From assembly GCA_043808325.1 (NCBI GenBank), contig JAZDEY010000064.1, positions 83,908-147,907 of the forward strand: a DNA stretch of 64,000 nt, written 5' to 3'. The notes beneath the pieces were generated by a model. The model was not told the DNA's origin. It made no database searches and saw only the letters and a list, made by a program, of their open reading frames with translations. The stretch comes from JAZDEY01 sp043808325 [NCBI: Candidatus Eiseniibacteriota bacterium] (GTDB taxonomy: Bacteria > Arandabacterota > Arandabacteria > Arandabacterales). A program made the position numbers and the translations under genes. Of this stretch, positions 55,216-63,926 are shown piece by piece; the first letter of the stretch is position 1, and every line of letters starts with the position of its first letter.

Positions 55216-55244
55216 ATTATAACAGAGCCCGCCTTCCATGGCAA
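55216..55244 (-). promoter_or_regulatory. Sigma-70-type promoter of the phosphodiesterase-que operon
   Basis: On the minus strand TTGCCA (55239-55244) and a perfect TATAAT (55216-55221) are 17 bases apart. Transcription would start near 55209, about 49 bases upstream of the phosphodiesterase start. The best promoter-like match in the window. Confidence 0.7.
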
Positions 55245-55277
55245 CCGTCCGCAGCTCACGGCCCCTTAAGAAAACGC

Positions 55278-55306
55278 TTGCCTCGAAAATCGCGAAATTG
55301 TATTCT
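55278..55306 (+). promoter_or_regulatory. Candidate promoter of the outer-membrane protein gene
   Basis: TTGCCT (55278-55283) and TATTCT (55301-55306) are 17 bases apart on the plus strand, back to back with the minus-strand promoter. Transcription would begin around 55313, leaving a leader of about 100 bases. Confidence 0.45.
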
Positions 55307-55350
55307 CCGCCAAGATTTGCCAACGATCGCCAATAATCACGAAGGAGGTG

Positions 55351-55413
55351 ATGCACTGGAATTGCTCAGTGTCTCGACTCGACAGGCAGGTGCTTCGAAA
55401 GGAGGAGCAGTGA
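55351..55413 (+). CDS. Possible 20-residue leader peptide
   Basis: An ATG at 55351 begins a frame of 20 codons (MHWNCSVSRLDRQVLRKEEQ) whose TGA overlaps the ATG of the outer-membrane protein gene (TGATG). AAGGAGGTGAT, fully complementary to the 16S rRNA 3' end, overlaps the ATG, which is too close for normal use. It may be a coupled leader peptide or only a strong ribosome-loading element. Confidence 0.25.
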   Translation: MHWNCSVSRLDRQVLRKEEQ

Positions 55414-55993
55414 TGAAGCTGTCCCTATGTTTGGTAGTGTGCGTGCTGTTCGGGGCCTCGGTTGCCGTGGCCGGAGTGGGCATGGGAACGATCGAGACCG
55501 GTGGGAGCCTTGATCTACATTTCTCGCCCGAGCCCTGGAACCTCAATGCTGATATGTACCTTGCTTACTACATCAACAACATGCTGGGCATTGGTCCCTT
55601 CTGGAGCCTGTCAAAACGGGGGACCAGAAAATCGGGCAGATCACATACAAGCACGCGACCTGCTACACGCTGGGTGCCATGGCCAAGCTCTACCCACCGG
55701 TGGCGTACATGGATGGCAAGATGACGCCCTTTATCCAGGCCGGACTCGGGATCAGGGCTTTGGATTCAGCGGAACCGGACGCGGGGCCAACCGACACCGA
55801 AAGCAAGATGTTGGTATCCTTCAAGGTCGGCTTCGATTTCTGGATGACCCCATCTTGGACCGTGTGGACTGCTTTCCAGGGCGACAAGATGATTGTTGAC
55901 AATGACAAGTACTTCGACGACTACGGACGCGACCTCAGTGAGTTCGATTCTAGCATAAGAATTGGCTTCAGCCACTTCTTCGGGACAGAGTAA
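55413..55993 (+). pseudogene. Small outer-membrane barrel-like protein gene with a -1 frameshift
   Basis: A signal peptide (MKLSLCLVVCVLFGASVAVA) starts at 55413 after GGAGGA. The frame then encodes an OmpA/OmpW-like barrel up to about 55617. From there the sensible protein continues in the -1 frame (GDQKIGQITYKHAT, AKLYPPVAYMDGKMTPFIQA, WMTPSWTVWTAFQGDKM) to a stop at 55991-55993, with the final phenylalanine-rich strand SSIRIGFSHFFGTE. The shift falls at a run of five G (55618-55622) inside CGG-GGG-ACC. One added G would restore a single ORF of about 193 residues. Sequencing or assembly error, true mutation or programmed -1 slippage are all possible. Function unknown. Confidence 0.8.
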
Positions 55994-56019
55994 CTCAGGA
56001 CCATAGCTTAGTTCAGGGC

Positions 56020-56050
56020 GGGGGCTCGCTACCGCGAGCCCCCCTCTTTA
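56020..56050 (+). terminator. Rho-independent terminator after the outer-membrane protein gene
   Basis: A perfect 10-bp stem GGGGGCTCGC / GCGAGCCCCC with a four-base loop (TACC) at 56020-56043, followed by CTCTTTA. It lies 27 bases after the stop codon of the frameshifted gene. Confidence 0.85.
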
Positions 56051-56121
56051 TGCCCGGCAACCCGCATATCTCAAGTCGGCGGCCCCCGAACCAGGGAACA
56101 TTCACGACCTCCACAAGGTTC

Positions 56122-56151
56122 TTGCTCATTAGGACGCGCCTAAGGTATAAT
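56122..56151 (+). promoter_or_regulatory. Sigma-70-type promoter of the beta-propeller/GT39/glgC operon
   Basis: TTGCTC (56122-56127) and a perfect TATAAT (56146-56151) are 18 bases apart. Predicted start of transcription lies about 15 bases before the ATG at 56173, giving a very short leader. Confidence 0.65.
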
Positions 56152-56172
56152 TCCGTTGGTTCAGGGGGCACT

Positions 56173-57318
56173 ATGAAATCCTTGTTATGTAGGCTTCTGC
56201 TCGTGCAGGTTCTCTCGCTTTCAGTGGCGGCCGGCGCATATGCCGCCGGCTGCGGTTTCGCCGTGGAGAAGGTGACTCGTGTGACCAACTCCGGGGGAAA
56301 GTCGCAGACCGCCCGGGACAATGCCCGGTGCGTCACCGTGGACCCCTCGGGCACGGCGCATATGGTATGGGTCGACGACAAGGACGGCAACCCCGAGGTC
56401 TATTATGCTTCGATTGCCGGAGAGGTTGTCTCGCCCGCGGTCAGGATAACCCGGTCCGACAGCGTTTCGAGTTTCCCCTGCATTGCCAGTGAGGGAAGCA
56501 ACGTCTACATTCTATGGCGGGAATCCCTGAGGACTTCGCGCCAGATATTCTACGTTCGGCTGGTGGGCGGGAAAGAAGTCGCACGCAAGCAAATCACCAA
56601 CGCGGCGCTCGGAGCCGGCTGCCCCGTAGCCTCGGTCGGCCCCGACAAGGCTCTTCACATTGCCTGGCACCAGGGCGCCCCCAACATGACCGCCGTCTAC
56701 TACGGCAAGATCGTCGGGGACAGCCTGGTTACCAAGACCGGTCTGTGTACCAGCCACCCCGCCGCCTTCAGACCCGATATTGCCTGCGATAGCAAGGGCA
56801 AGATCCTGGCGGTATGGTATGAAGGCCTTGATATCAAGTCCCGGCTCTGGGACGGTACGGCCTGGCAGCCGGAAACGCTCGTGAAGACCAACCATAACCG
56901 ATCGTGGCGGCTGTCGCTCGCCAATGTCTCCGAGGGGAAGTGGGGGCTTGCCTGGTTCGATCAGGCCCCGATGACTTCAGACGTTCTGGCCATGTTCTAT
57001 GACGGCAAGGCCTGGTCCGGCGAGACCCGTGTCAATACGGGACAGATAGGCTTTTATCCCGCGGCGGCAGGTCTCGGTGGAGACGGGCTGCTGGTTGCCT
57101 GGGAAGACCAGGACAAGAAACAGGACAGTGTGGACTATTTGCTTATGATGCGCTGCTATGACGGCCTCAAATGGGGCGAGCCTATTGAGATAGCCCGCGG
57201 GTCTGCAATGTCGAGATACTGCTCGCTCGCGCCCGCGGGGAGTGTGGTCCACGCCGTCTGGTTCAGCCCCGCCCCCGGCAACGACGAGATTTTCTACGGC
57301 CTCCTGAGGAGAGAGTAA
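56173..57318 (+). CDS. Secreted beta-propeller (sialidase/BNR-like) protein
   Basis: About 381 residues with a signal peptide (about 1-24). Repeated blades follow with D-x-x-G-x-x-H-x-x-W patterns (TVDPSGTAHMVWVDDKDGNPEVYYA, SVGPDKALHIAWHQG, CDSKGKILAVWYEG), as in six-bladed sialidase-fold propellers. No arginine triad or other catalytic set is clear, so a binding role is as likely as an enzyme role. The start codon ATG 56173 follows a GGGGG stretch. The stop overlaps the next start (TAATG). Confidence 0.8.
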   Translation: MKSLLCRLLLVQVLSLSVAAGAYAAGCGFAVEKVTRVTNSGGKSQTARDNARCVTVDPSGTAHMVWVDDKDGNPEVYYASIAGEVVSPAVRITRSDSVSSFPCIASEGSNVYILWRESLRTSRQIFYVRLVGGKEVARKQITNAALGAGCPVASVGPDKALHIAWHQGAPNMTAVYYGKIVGDSLVTKTGLCTSHPAAFRPDIACDSKGKILAVWYEGLDIKSRLWDGTAWQPETLVKTNHNRSWRLSLANVSEGKWGLAWFDQAPMTSDVLAMFYDGKAWSGETRVNTGQIGFYPAAAGLGGDGLLVAWEDQDKKQDSVDYLLMMRCYDGLKWGEPIEIARGSAMSRYCSLAPAGSVVHAVWFSPAPGNDEIFYGLLRRE

Positions 57319-59531
57319 TGCGGTTAAGAGCGGATAGGACCATTGCCATCGCGATCCTGGTCGGGGCTTTCCTGGTGAGACTGGTTTTCATCCTGCAGAC
57401 GCGGCGGCTCTCCTTCTATTACCATCCGGTGCTTGACTCGGGCTTCTTTCACCAGTGGGCCACCTTTAAGACCAATGCCAGCTGGTTTGAGTTTGCGCCC
57501 GCTTTCCGGGAGCCTCTCTATGCTTATTTCCTAGCCTCGATCTACGCGGCCCTGCGAGAGAGCCTCACAATGGCCAGGATAGTTCAGAGCGCGCTGGGCA
57601 GCGTGACGGCTCTTCTGATTTACTCCTCGGCGAGGATGATCTATGGGAGGCTCGCTGCTGCCGTCGCGGGTATCATATTCGCCCTTTCGGGGCTCGCCAT
57701 CTTCTTCGCTTCCGAAATCAACGAAACCACCTTGCTGGTGTTTCTGCTTGTGGCAAGCGCCTATCTCCTGCTCAGGGCCGAAAGGTCGCGGCCCTACGTC
57801 AATGCGGCTCTTTCGGGCCTCCTCCTGGGTGCGGCGTTCCTGACCAGGTTCGCAGGCATCGCAGCGCTTCCGGCCTGGATGGCCCAACTCCTGGCCGCCA
57901 AGGACAGGAGGCTCAAGCGTGCGGCGCTCCTGGTGGCGGCTGGGTTCGTGGTTCTGCCGCTATGCTACCAGGTGCTGCTCGTTAAGGGAGAGGATCACTC
58001 GATCGTGCCCTTGAGGACCAGCTGGCACGCTTTCCTGGGCGGCGGCTCGGTGGGCGGCACGTCAAAGGAACCCCACTATGACATAGGTACGAGCGGAGAT
58101 CAGGGGACATACAGGGCAATAGCCTTCTCCGACTGGGCTGACGGCCAGAAGGATGCGATGCGGTTGGCGAGGATAGAGACCGGCAAGAGCCTCTCGGTCG
58201 GAGCCGCTTCGAGTCACTGGCGAGCAAGGGCTCTCGAGGATTTCAAGAGCGGTCCCGGCAGGTACCTGAGGACCTACTTGACCAAGCTGGGCATATTCTG
58301 GGGTCCATCCGTGCCTCCCGCAAACGTTGATTCGCGTTACATCGCGAAATACTCCTTCCTACTCAAGAACCTCTTGTTCGCATTCGCGGTGATAGCTCCA
58401 CTGGGGCTCGTGGGACGGCTGCGCCGAGGTTCGCCGCTTGCAGCTGCACTTTTCATGCCGCTGTATTCCCTGACCGCGTGTCTTTACCTCGTGACGGATT
58501 CCGACAAGCTGGTGGTTATACCCTTCCTTGCGATCTTTGCCGGAGCCCTGGTGAGCGAGATAGTCGTGGGCTTCAGGAAGCACAAGTCGCGCAAGTCTTT
58601 CGCCCACCTCTTTACGGTGGCAATAGTGGGAGTGGCGCTCTTCTTGCTCCCGCACGAGAAAATGGATGAAACGAGGCAATTGATCATACTTGGCGACATC
58701 TCACGCGAGGAATCGCTCTTCGACAAGGCCGAGACCGCCTATCGGGGCGCCATAAAGCTTGCTCCTGAAGTCCCCGATGCCTACATTCCGCTCTCGAAGA
58801 TCTACAGCAGCGCCCTTAAGCCCGAGGAAGCGCTCAACATACTCTCGACTGCTGCCGGCTCGGCTGCTCGGGACCCCAGAGTGACGATTGAGCGATCGTC
58901 GCTCCTGCTGATGACCAACCGCGCCGATGAGGCAGTCGCAGGAGCTCGCCCCCTCGAGAGCACCTATCCTTACGAGCCCAAGCTCCATGAAGTGATGGGC
59001 ATAGGCCTGCTCGCAAAGGGAGACATGCAGGGGGCGTTGGCTGAGTTCCAACAGGAGATCGACTACGCCGGAGGTGGATTCGTGACCTATTCGGCGATGG
59101 GCAAGGCCAAGTTGGATCTTGGACAATATGAGGAAGCTGCCGGCTATCTTGAGACTGCCCTGCGCTTCAATTCCTCCAACACTATGGTAGCGATGCAGCT
59201 TGCCGATGCCTACAACAAGATCGATCAGTATATCAAGGCCTGCGACGTGCTGGCCAGGGTGCTGGCGGTCGATCCGGGTAACATGCCCCTCAGATTCAAG
59301 TTCGCCAATTCGCTTTACCGCGCCGGCAGACTCGAGGACGCACTGAAGCAGTTCAGGGAGTTGAGCAACTTCGATCCCAAGAACGCCGATTTCGTGCTCA
59401 ACATGGGCACGGTGTATGCCGCGATGGATAGCGTCAGTCTCGCGATTCAGATGTGGGAGAAGGCGCTGACCCTGGACCCGACCAATGCAATCGCAAGAGA
59501 GAACCTGAAGGAAGCCAGGCAAGGGAGATGA
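57318..59531 (+). CDS. GT39-like membrane glycosyltransferase fused to TPR domain
   Basis: 737 residues. The N-terminal half (1 to about 430) has ten or more hydrophobic helices and GT39/PMT-type features: the first luminal loop with SGFFHQWATF, EPLYAYFLASIYAAL and LLGAAFLTRFAGIAALP. Such enzymes use polyprenyl-phosphate sugars. The C-terminal half (about 470-737) is a stack of TPR repeats (AYRGAIKLAPEVPDAYIPLS, FVTYSAMGKAKLDLGQYEEA, VLNMGTVYAAMDSVSLAIQM). The fusion suggests a glycosyltransferase that recognises a protein acceptor on the outer face. It overlaps the next gene by four bases (ATGA). Confidence 0.85.
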   Translation: MRLRADRTIAIAILVGAFLVRLVFILQTRRLSFYYHPVLDSGFFHQWATFKTNASWFEFAPAFREPLYAYFLASIYAALRESLTMARIVQSALGSVTALLIYSSARMIYGRLAAAVAGIIFALSGLAIFFASEINETTLLVFLLVASAYLLLRAERSRPYVNAALSGLLLGAAFLTRFAGIAALPAWMAQLLAAKDRRLKRAALLVAAGFVVLPLCYQVLLVKGEDHSIVPLRTSWHAFLGGGSVGGTSKEPHYDIGTSGDQGTYRAIAFSDWADGQKDAMRLARIETGKSLSVGAASSHWRARALEDFKSGPGRYLRTYLTKLGIFWGPSVPPANVDSRYIAKYSFLLKNLLFAFAVIAPLGLVGRLRRGSPLAAALFMPLYSLTACLYLVTDSDKLVVIPFLAIFAGALVSEIVVGFRKHKSRKSFAHLFTVAIVGVALFLLPHEKMDETRQLIILGDISREESLFDKAETAYRGAIKLAPEVPDAYIPLSKIYSSALKPEEALNILSTAAGSAARDPRVTIERSSLLLMTNRADEAVAGARPLESTYPYEPKLHEVMGIGLLAKGDMQGALAEFQQEIDYAGGGFVTYSAMGKAKLDLGQYEEAAGYLETALRFNSSNTMVAMQLADAYNKIDQYIKACDVLARVLAVDPGNMPLRFKFANSLYRAGRLEDALKQFRELSNFDPKNADFVLNMGTVYAAMDSVSLAIQMWEKALTLDPTNAIARENLKEARQGR

Positions 59532-60805
59532 GCAGCACTCTAGTGATGATTCTTGCCGGCGGGGCAAGCCGGGAACTTCCCGTCCTCACGACCCATCGAT
59601 CAAAGGCGGCTCTGCCCTACGGCGGCAGGTACCGTATAATCGACTTCTGCCTTTCGAACAGCGTCAATTCGGGGATGGATCGCGTCGGGGTGCTCGCCCA
59701 GTACAACCCCGCCTCCCTGATAGCACATATCGGAAACGGCAGGCCCTGGGATCTTAATCGGCGTACCGGCGGGATCTTGATCCTTCAGCCCTATGTCGGC
59801 AAGGCCGATTCCACCTGGTTCCGAGGAACTGCAGATGCACTGTGGCAGCACATCCAGGTGATTCAGGATGCCCCCTGTGAGAACGTCCTGCTCCTGTCGG
59901 CGGATCAGGTGTATAAGATGGATTATAATCCGCTCATAAGCTTCCATCGGTCGCACGAGGCGGCGGTCACGGTTGTGGTCAAACCATCTTCGGGATTCGT
60001 GCCGGGCAGGTACGGCGCGGTCGAGGTGGACGAGGATGGCCTGGTCAGGTCCTTCCTGGAGAAACCCGAGCATGAGGCCTTTAATCACTACTCGCTGGGG
60101 ATATATGTCTTCAAGAAGGATGTGCTCTTGGAGCGGCTCTCGGTCGCGCGCGAGGGCAGACACGACATAGTCTTTGACGTGATCATGCCCCTGGTGAGAG
60201 AGGCCCGCGCCCGAGCTTTCGTGTTTGGCGGATACTGGGCGGACGTGGGCTGGCTTGAAGAGTACTTCGAATCGTCGATGTCGCTCGTCAACAGGCCGCA
60301 CGTGCTTGATCTGAGCGACCCGTCGTGGCGCATCTTCACCGCGACCGGAGTGAGGCCGCCTTCGGTCATAGGCCGCAGCGCCGACATTCAGTCGTCGCTC
60401 GTAGCTAACGGATGCTGCGTTGATGGCGAGGTCAAGCGCTCCATTCTTTTCCCTGGGGTGACGGTTCAGCCCGGTGCCCGGATTGAAGACTCGATAGTCT
60501 TCTCGGACACGTTCATAGCCGGCGGCGCAACCTTGCGATCGGCCATAATTGACAAAATGGTACGGATAGGGCGCAAGGCCTTCATAGGATTCGGCAATCC
60601 GACCTGTCCCAATTCCTTGTATCCCGATGTCGTGAGTTCCGGCATAACCGTAATCGGCAAGCGAAGCACGATACCCGACGACATAAGGATAGGAAGGAAC
60701 TGCCTGATCGGTCGGGAGTTGCCTCAGGAGGCGATACCCAGCCGCGACATAGTCTGCGGTGAGACGATTCTGGGTGAGGAAACATGGCAAAAGATCTCGT
60801 CATAG
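59528..60805 (+). CDS. GlgC-family nucleotidyltransferase, divergent copy
   Basis: 425 residues, the length of glucose-1-phosphate adenylyltransferase. It has a nucleotidyltransferase domain (1 to about 270) followed by a left-handed beta-helix with hexapeptide repeats. Family features remain: KAALPYGGRYRIIDFCLSNSVNSG, WFRGTADALWQH, LSADQVYKMDY (the catalytic aspartate) and SFLEKPEH. The glycine-rich loop is altered: AGGASRELP instead of AGGxGTRL. Together with the more divergent C-domain, this suggests a regulatory or altered-specificity subunit, as in GlgD of Firmicutes. It overlaps the second GlgC gene by 22 bases. Confidence 0.85.
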   Translation: MSSTLVMILAGGASRELPVLTTHRSKAALPYGGRYRIIDFCLSNSVNSGMDRVGVLAQYNPASLIAHIGNGRPWDLNRRTGGILILQPYVGKADSTWFRGTADALWQHIQVIQDAPCENVLLLSADQVYKMDYNPLISFHRSHEAAVTVVVKPSSGFVPGRYGAVEVDEDGLVRSFLEKPEHEAFNHYSLGIYVFKKDVLLERLSVAREGRHDIVFDVIMPLVREARARAFVFGGYWADVGWLEEYFESSMSLVNRPHVLDLSDPSWRIFTATGVRPPSVIGRSADIQSSLVANGCCVDGEVKRSILFPGVTVQPGARIEDSIVFSDTFIAGGATLRSAIIDKMVRIGRKAFIGFGNPTCPNSLYPDVVSSGITVIGKRSTIPDDIRIGRNCLIGRELPQEAIPSRDIVCGETILGEETWQKISS

Positions 60806-62034
60806 TCCTGGCGGGCGGCGCGGGCAAGAGGCTGCTGCTCCTGTCCGAGCGCCGGGCCAAGCCGGCAGTGCCCTTCGGAGGCATCTATCGCATCATCGAT
60901 TTCCCGCTCTCAAACTGCGTCAACTCCGGACTCAATCAAGTGTTCGTCCTCAGCCAGTACCTGCCGAGGTCGCTGTGGCGGCACCTGGATTTCGGCAAGC
61001 CCTGGGACTTGGACAGGCTCAACGCCGAGATGATGATCCTCCAGCCTTACGTGGGCAGCTCCGAATCCAAGTGGTACCAGGGGAACGCCGACGCGGTATA
61101 CCAGAACCTTCATTTCATCCGTGAGCGGTCGCCCGAGGCGGTCTTGATCCTCGGCGGCGATCACGTCTATAAGATGGATTATCGCACGTTGCTGAATTTC
61201 CATAAGGAGCGGAAGGCCGACATCACGATCGCCGTGAAACGGGTCAGACACGAGGAGACAACCAAGTTCGGGACGTGCATCCTCGACGAAGACAAACAGA
61301 TAGTGGAGTTCGAGGAAAAGGCCCGGAACGCCAGGAGCAATCTTGCCTCGATGGGCATCTACGTCTTCCGCACCGACGTCCTGGTGGATTGCCTTCTCAA
61401 GGACTCGCGGAACACCAGCTCCACCCATGATTTCGGCCGCGATATTGTCTCCTGGGTCATCGATGAACTCAGGGTCTATGGGTTTGAGTTCAACGGCTAC
61501 TGGCAGGACGTCGGCACGATCAGTACGTACTTCGAGTCCAACATGGAGCTCCTGCACCCCAATCCTCCCATGGCCCTCGACGATCCCGATTGGCCGATCC
61601 TCACCAACTTCGAGGATCTTCCGCCGGCGAGGCTCCTGAGCTCCGGGCACGTGAACGAGTCGATGATCTGCGACGGGGCGGTCATAAACGGAACGGTCGA
61701 GAGCTCGATCATATCCGCCGGCGTAGTGATCGAAGAGGGAGCAGTCGTGAGGAACTCGATCGTCTTCGCGGGCTCCGTCGTCTCAAGCGGCGCCAAGATC
61801 AACCTTTCGATATTGGATAAGCACGTCTCGGTGGGACGCAACGCCAAGCTGGGCTACGGCGTGGATTTTCGCCCCAATGAAGATCATGCCTCGATAATGG
61901 CGAGCGGAGTCACCGTGATAGGCAGGAATAGCCATGTCCCTGCGGATTCGGTGATCGGGAGAAACTGCCTGGTCCACACCCCCGGCGGCGCAGACCAGCC
62001 GCTTCAGGTGGAGAGCGGGAAAACCCTGGTCTGA
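60784..62034 (+). CDS. glgC: Glucose-1-phosphate adenylyltransferase
   Basis: 416 residues, normal length. Motifs match the ADP-glucose pyrophosphorylase family: VLAGGAGKRLLLLSERRAKP, PFGGIYRIIDFPLSNCVNSG, WYQGNADAVYQNL, LGGDHVYKMDY (catalytic Asp) and VEFEEKARN. SMGIYVFRTDVL and THDFGRDIVSWV follow. A C-terminal beta-helix domain ends the protein. It makes ADP-glucose for glycogen or related glucans. Tandem with the divergent paralogue, it may form a hetero-oligomer. The gene ends 16 bases before the convergent mltD-like gene. No glgA or glgB is in view. Confidence 0.93.
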   Translation: MAKDLVIVLAGGAGKRLLLLSERRAKPAVPFGGIYRIIDFPLSNCVNSGLNQVFVLSQYLPRSLWRHLDFGKPWDLDRLNAEMMILQPYVGSSESKWYQGNADAVYQNLHFIRERSPEAVLILGGDHVYKMDYRTLLNFHKERKADITIAVKRVRHEETTKFGTCILDEDKQIVEFEEKARNARSNLASMGIYVFRTDVLVDCLLKDSRNTSSTHDFGRDIVSWVIDELRVYGFEFNGYWQDVGTISTYFESNMELLHPNPPMALDDPDWPILTNFEDLPPARLLSSGHVNESMICDGAVINGTVESSIISAGVVIEEGAVVRNSIVFAGSVVSSGAKINLSILDKHVSVGRNAKLGYGVDFRPNEDHASIMASGVTVIGRNSHVPADSVIGRNCLVHTPGGADQPLQVESGKTLV

Positions 62035-62049
62035 TCAGCCGACCGCTTC

Positions 62050-63735
62050 CTACGTGTTGGCCCTGACCGGGACTTTTATCTTCTGACCGGGGTATATCTT
62101 GTCCCTGGGTTTCAGCCCGTTGGTCTTGAGCACGTTGCCCGTCGTGGCCCCATATTTCCCAGCAATGCCGTTTATGGTATCGCCCTTGCGAACCTTGTGG
62201 ACAATCACTCGGTCCCGTGCTATCTCCCGGCCGGACACCACCAGTTTCTGCCCAGTTTGCAGCAGATCACGTGACTTGATGTCATTCCAGGCAAGCAGGT
62301 CATCCATCTTGATCGCGTATTTGGCGGAGATGCCGCTAAGGGTCTCCCCCCGTCGCACGGTGTGAATGCCCGGGTTTTCGGGGGTACTCGGATGGTAGTC
62401 GGCGCCTGGAATGGCCAGGACCTGGCCAGTGCGGATCTTGCGGTAGTTCTTGATCCCGTTGGCATCGGCTATTGCCGCCACCGTCGTGCCGTACTTCTTG
62501 GCAATCCTCGAGAGCGTCTCGCCGCGCTTGACCTTGTGCTCGATATTTGCCGCTACATAAGCCGCAACGGTGCGCTCCGCCTTGGGAATCCTGGCCAACT
62601 CGGCAACGCAGCCTTCAGCGCTGCCCTTGGGGATCCGCACGGTAGAAGCGCCGCCATCCGGGGTACAATGCCGCGTGTATTGGGGATTGAGCTCACAGAT
62701 CACCGCCGGCTCGACCTGGCAGGAACGGGCTATCGCCTTGAAATCGGTTCTCCCCTCAACCTGGATCGTCTCGAACTCCATCGGGGCCTCGTAGCGGCAC
62801 TCGAAGCCGTACTGGGCCGGATCGCTCATGATGATGGCCGCCGCCATAAACATCGGCACGTAATCCCTGGTCTCACGCTTCAGGCTCAAACGCCAATAGT
62901 CGGTAGTACAGTTGCGCTTGATAGCCCGTCCCACGTTTCCCGCGCCCGAATTGTAAGCGGCCATGGCCAGAGGCCAGGAATCGAACATCTCATAGAGATC
63001 CCTGAGGTGCCTGGCGGCAGCCCGGCAGGACTTCTCGGGATCCCTGCGCTCATCTACGTAGGAATCCACCTTGAGCCCATAGAGGTGGCCGGTGCTCTTT
63101 ATGAACTGCCATATCCCGGCGGCATGCGCCCGGGAATAGGCATTGGGATTGAACCCACTTTCGATCATGGCAAGGTTGGTAAGCTCCAGGGGCATCCCTT
63201 CCTCTTTCAGGATTCTCAGAGTGAGTGGCCGGTACTTGCCGGACCGTGTGATCCACTCCTGGAAGTTATCCCGGACATCGTAGTTGAAATAGCGTATCCA
63301 CCTCTGAACCTTGTCGTTATCGACAATCTCAATCGGCGGCAGCTTGGGCTTCAGCGGCCGGATCGCCTCCAGATCTGCCTCGGGGCCGGCCTCGGCCACC
63401 GTGGCCGGGATCCTCTCCAGAAAATACCTGCACTTATAGACCAGGAGGCGCCTTTCACTCAGGACGGTGCTGCTTGCGGACCAGCCGGCATCCTGGCCGA
63501 GCAGCGACAGGGCCCTATCGAGATAAGATGAGGCGGAGTCGTACTGGCCCTTGACGAAGAAATCCACACCGGCCTCGTAGACAGAGGTGGCATTGGAGAG
63601 GGCGGCCTGAACCTGTTGAGGGACAATGGCTTCGGGTGGGGCCTTCTCGACCACGGCGGTGTATCTCGGCGCGCATCCTGCGAGCTCCAGGACGGCAAGA
63701 ACAAGGCAGAAAAGCCAAACGCACCTTCTTGGCAT
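62050..63735 (-). CDS. MltD-like lytic transglycosylase with three LysM domains
   Basis: 561 residues. A lipobox LAGC (residues 18-21) marks an outer-membrane-type lipoprotein. An N-terminal helical region is followed by an SLT domain (about 185-330) with the catalytic glutamate in MIESGFNPNAYSRAHAAGIW, and PLAMAAYNSGAGNVGRAI. Three LysM domains close the protein (HKVKRGETLSRIAKKYGTTV, HTVRRGETLSGISAKYA, HKVRKGDTINGIAGKYGATT). It would cleave peptidoglycan glycan chains forming 1,6-anhydro ends. The ATG at 63735 has GAGGTGA just upstream. It is convergent to glgC. Confidence 0.93.
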   Translation of the reverse strand: MPRRCVWLFCLVLAVLELAGCAPRYTAVVEKAPPEAIVPQQVQAALSNATSVYEAGVDFFVKGQYDSASSYLDRALSLLGQDAGWSASSTVLSERRLLVYKCRYFLERIPATVAEAGPEADLEAIRPLKPKLPPIEIVDNDKVQRWIRYFNYDVRDNFQEWITRSGKYRPLTLRILKEEGMPLELTNLAMIESGFNPNAYSRAHAAGIWQFIKSTGHLYGLKVDSYVDERRDPEKSCRAAARHLRDLYEMFDSWPLAMAAYNSGAGNVGRAIKRNCTTDYWRLSLKRETRDYVPMFMAAAIIMSDPAQYGFECRYEAPMEFETIQVEGRTDFKAIARSCQVEPAVICELNPQYTRHCTPDGGASTVRIPKGSAEGCVAELARIPKAERTVAAYVAANIEHKVKRGETLSRIAKKYGTTVAAIADANGIKNYRKIRTGQVLAIPGADYHPSTPENPGIHTVRRGETLSGISAKYAIKMDDLLAWNDIKSRDLLQTGQKLVVSGREIARDRVIVHKVRKGDTINGIAGKYGATTGNVLKTNGLKPRDKIYPGQKIKVPVRANT

Positions 63736-63804
63736 AGCTCACCTCTATCGGTTTTCCTGGTTTGACCGTCGAATCCTTAAGTCTGGGGACAGCTTACGGA
63801 ACTA

Positions 63805-63818
63805 TGCCAATCTTGGCA
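63805..63818. promoter_or_regulatory. Short palindrome upstream of the mltD-like gene
   Basis: TGCCAATCTTGGCA, a six-base inverted repeat with a two-base centre, lies about 70 bases before the mltD-like start. On the minus strand it could overlap a weak TTGCCA -35 region. Possible operator; chance is not excluded. Confidence 0.25.
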
Positions 63819-63863
63819 AGCAAAATCTCACCGGCGCGAGACTCGATCGCGGGACAACAATCC

Positions 63864-63889
63864 GGGGGTGCCTGGGAGAAGGCACCCCC
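63864..63889 (-). terminator. Terminator hairpin after the partial gene at the right edge
   Basis: A perfect 9-bp stem GGGGGTGCC / GGCACCCCC with an eight-base loop lies 37 bases past the stop of the partial gene. In the minus direction it is followed by GGATTGTTGT, moderately T-rich. It separates that gene from the mltD-like gene. Confidence 0.7.
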
Positions 63890-63926
63890 GTAGTAAAGCC
63901 TCAAGACAGAAGGTAAAACCCTGTTA

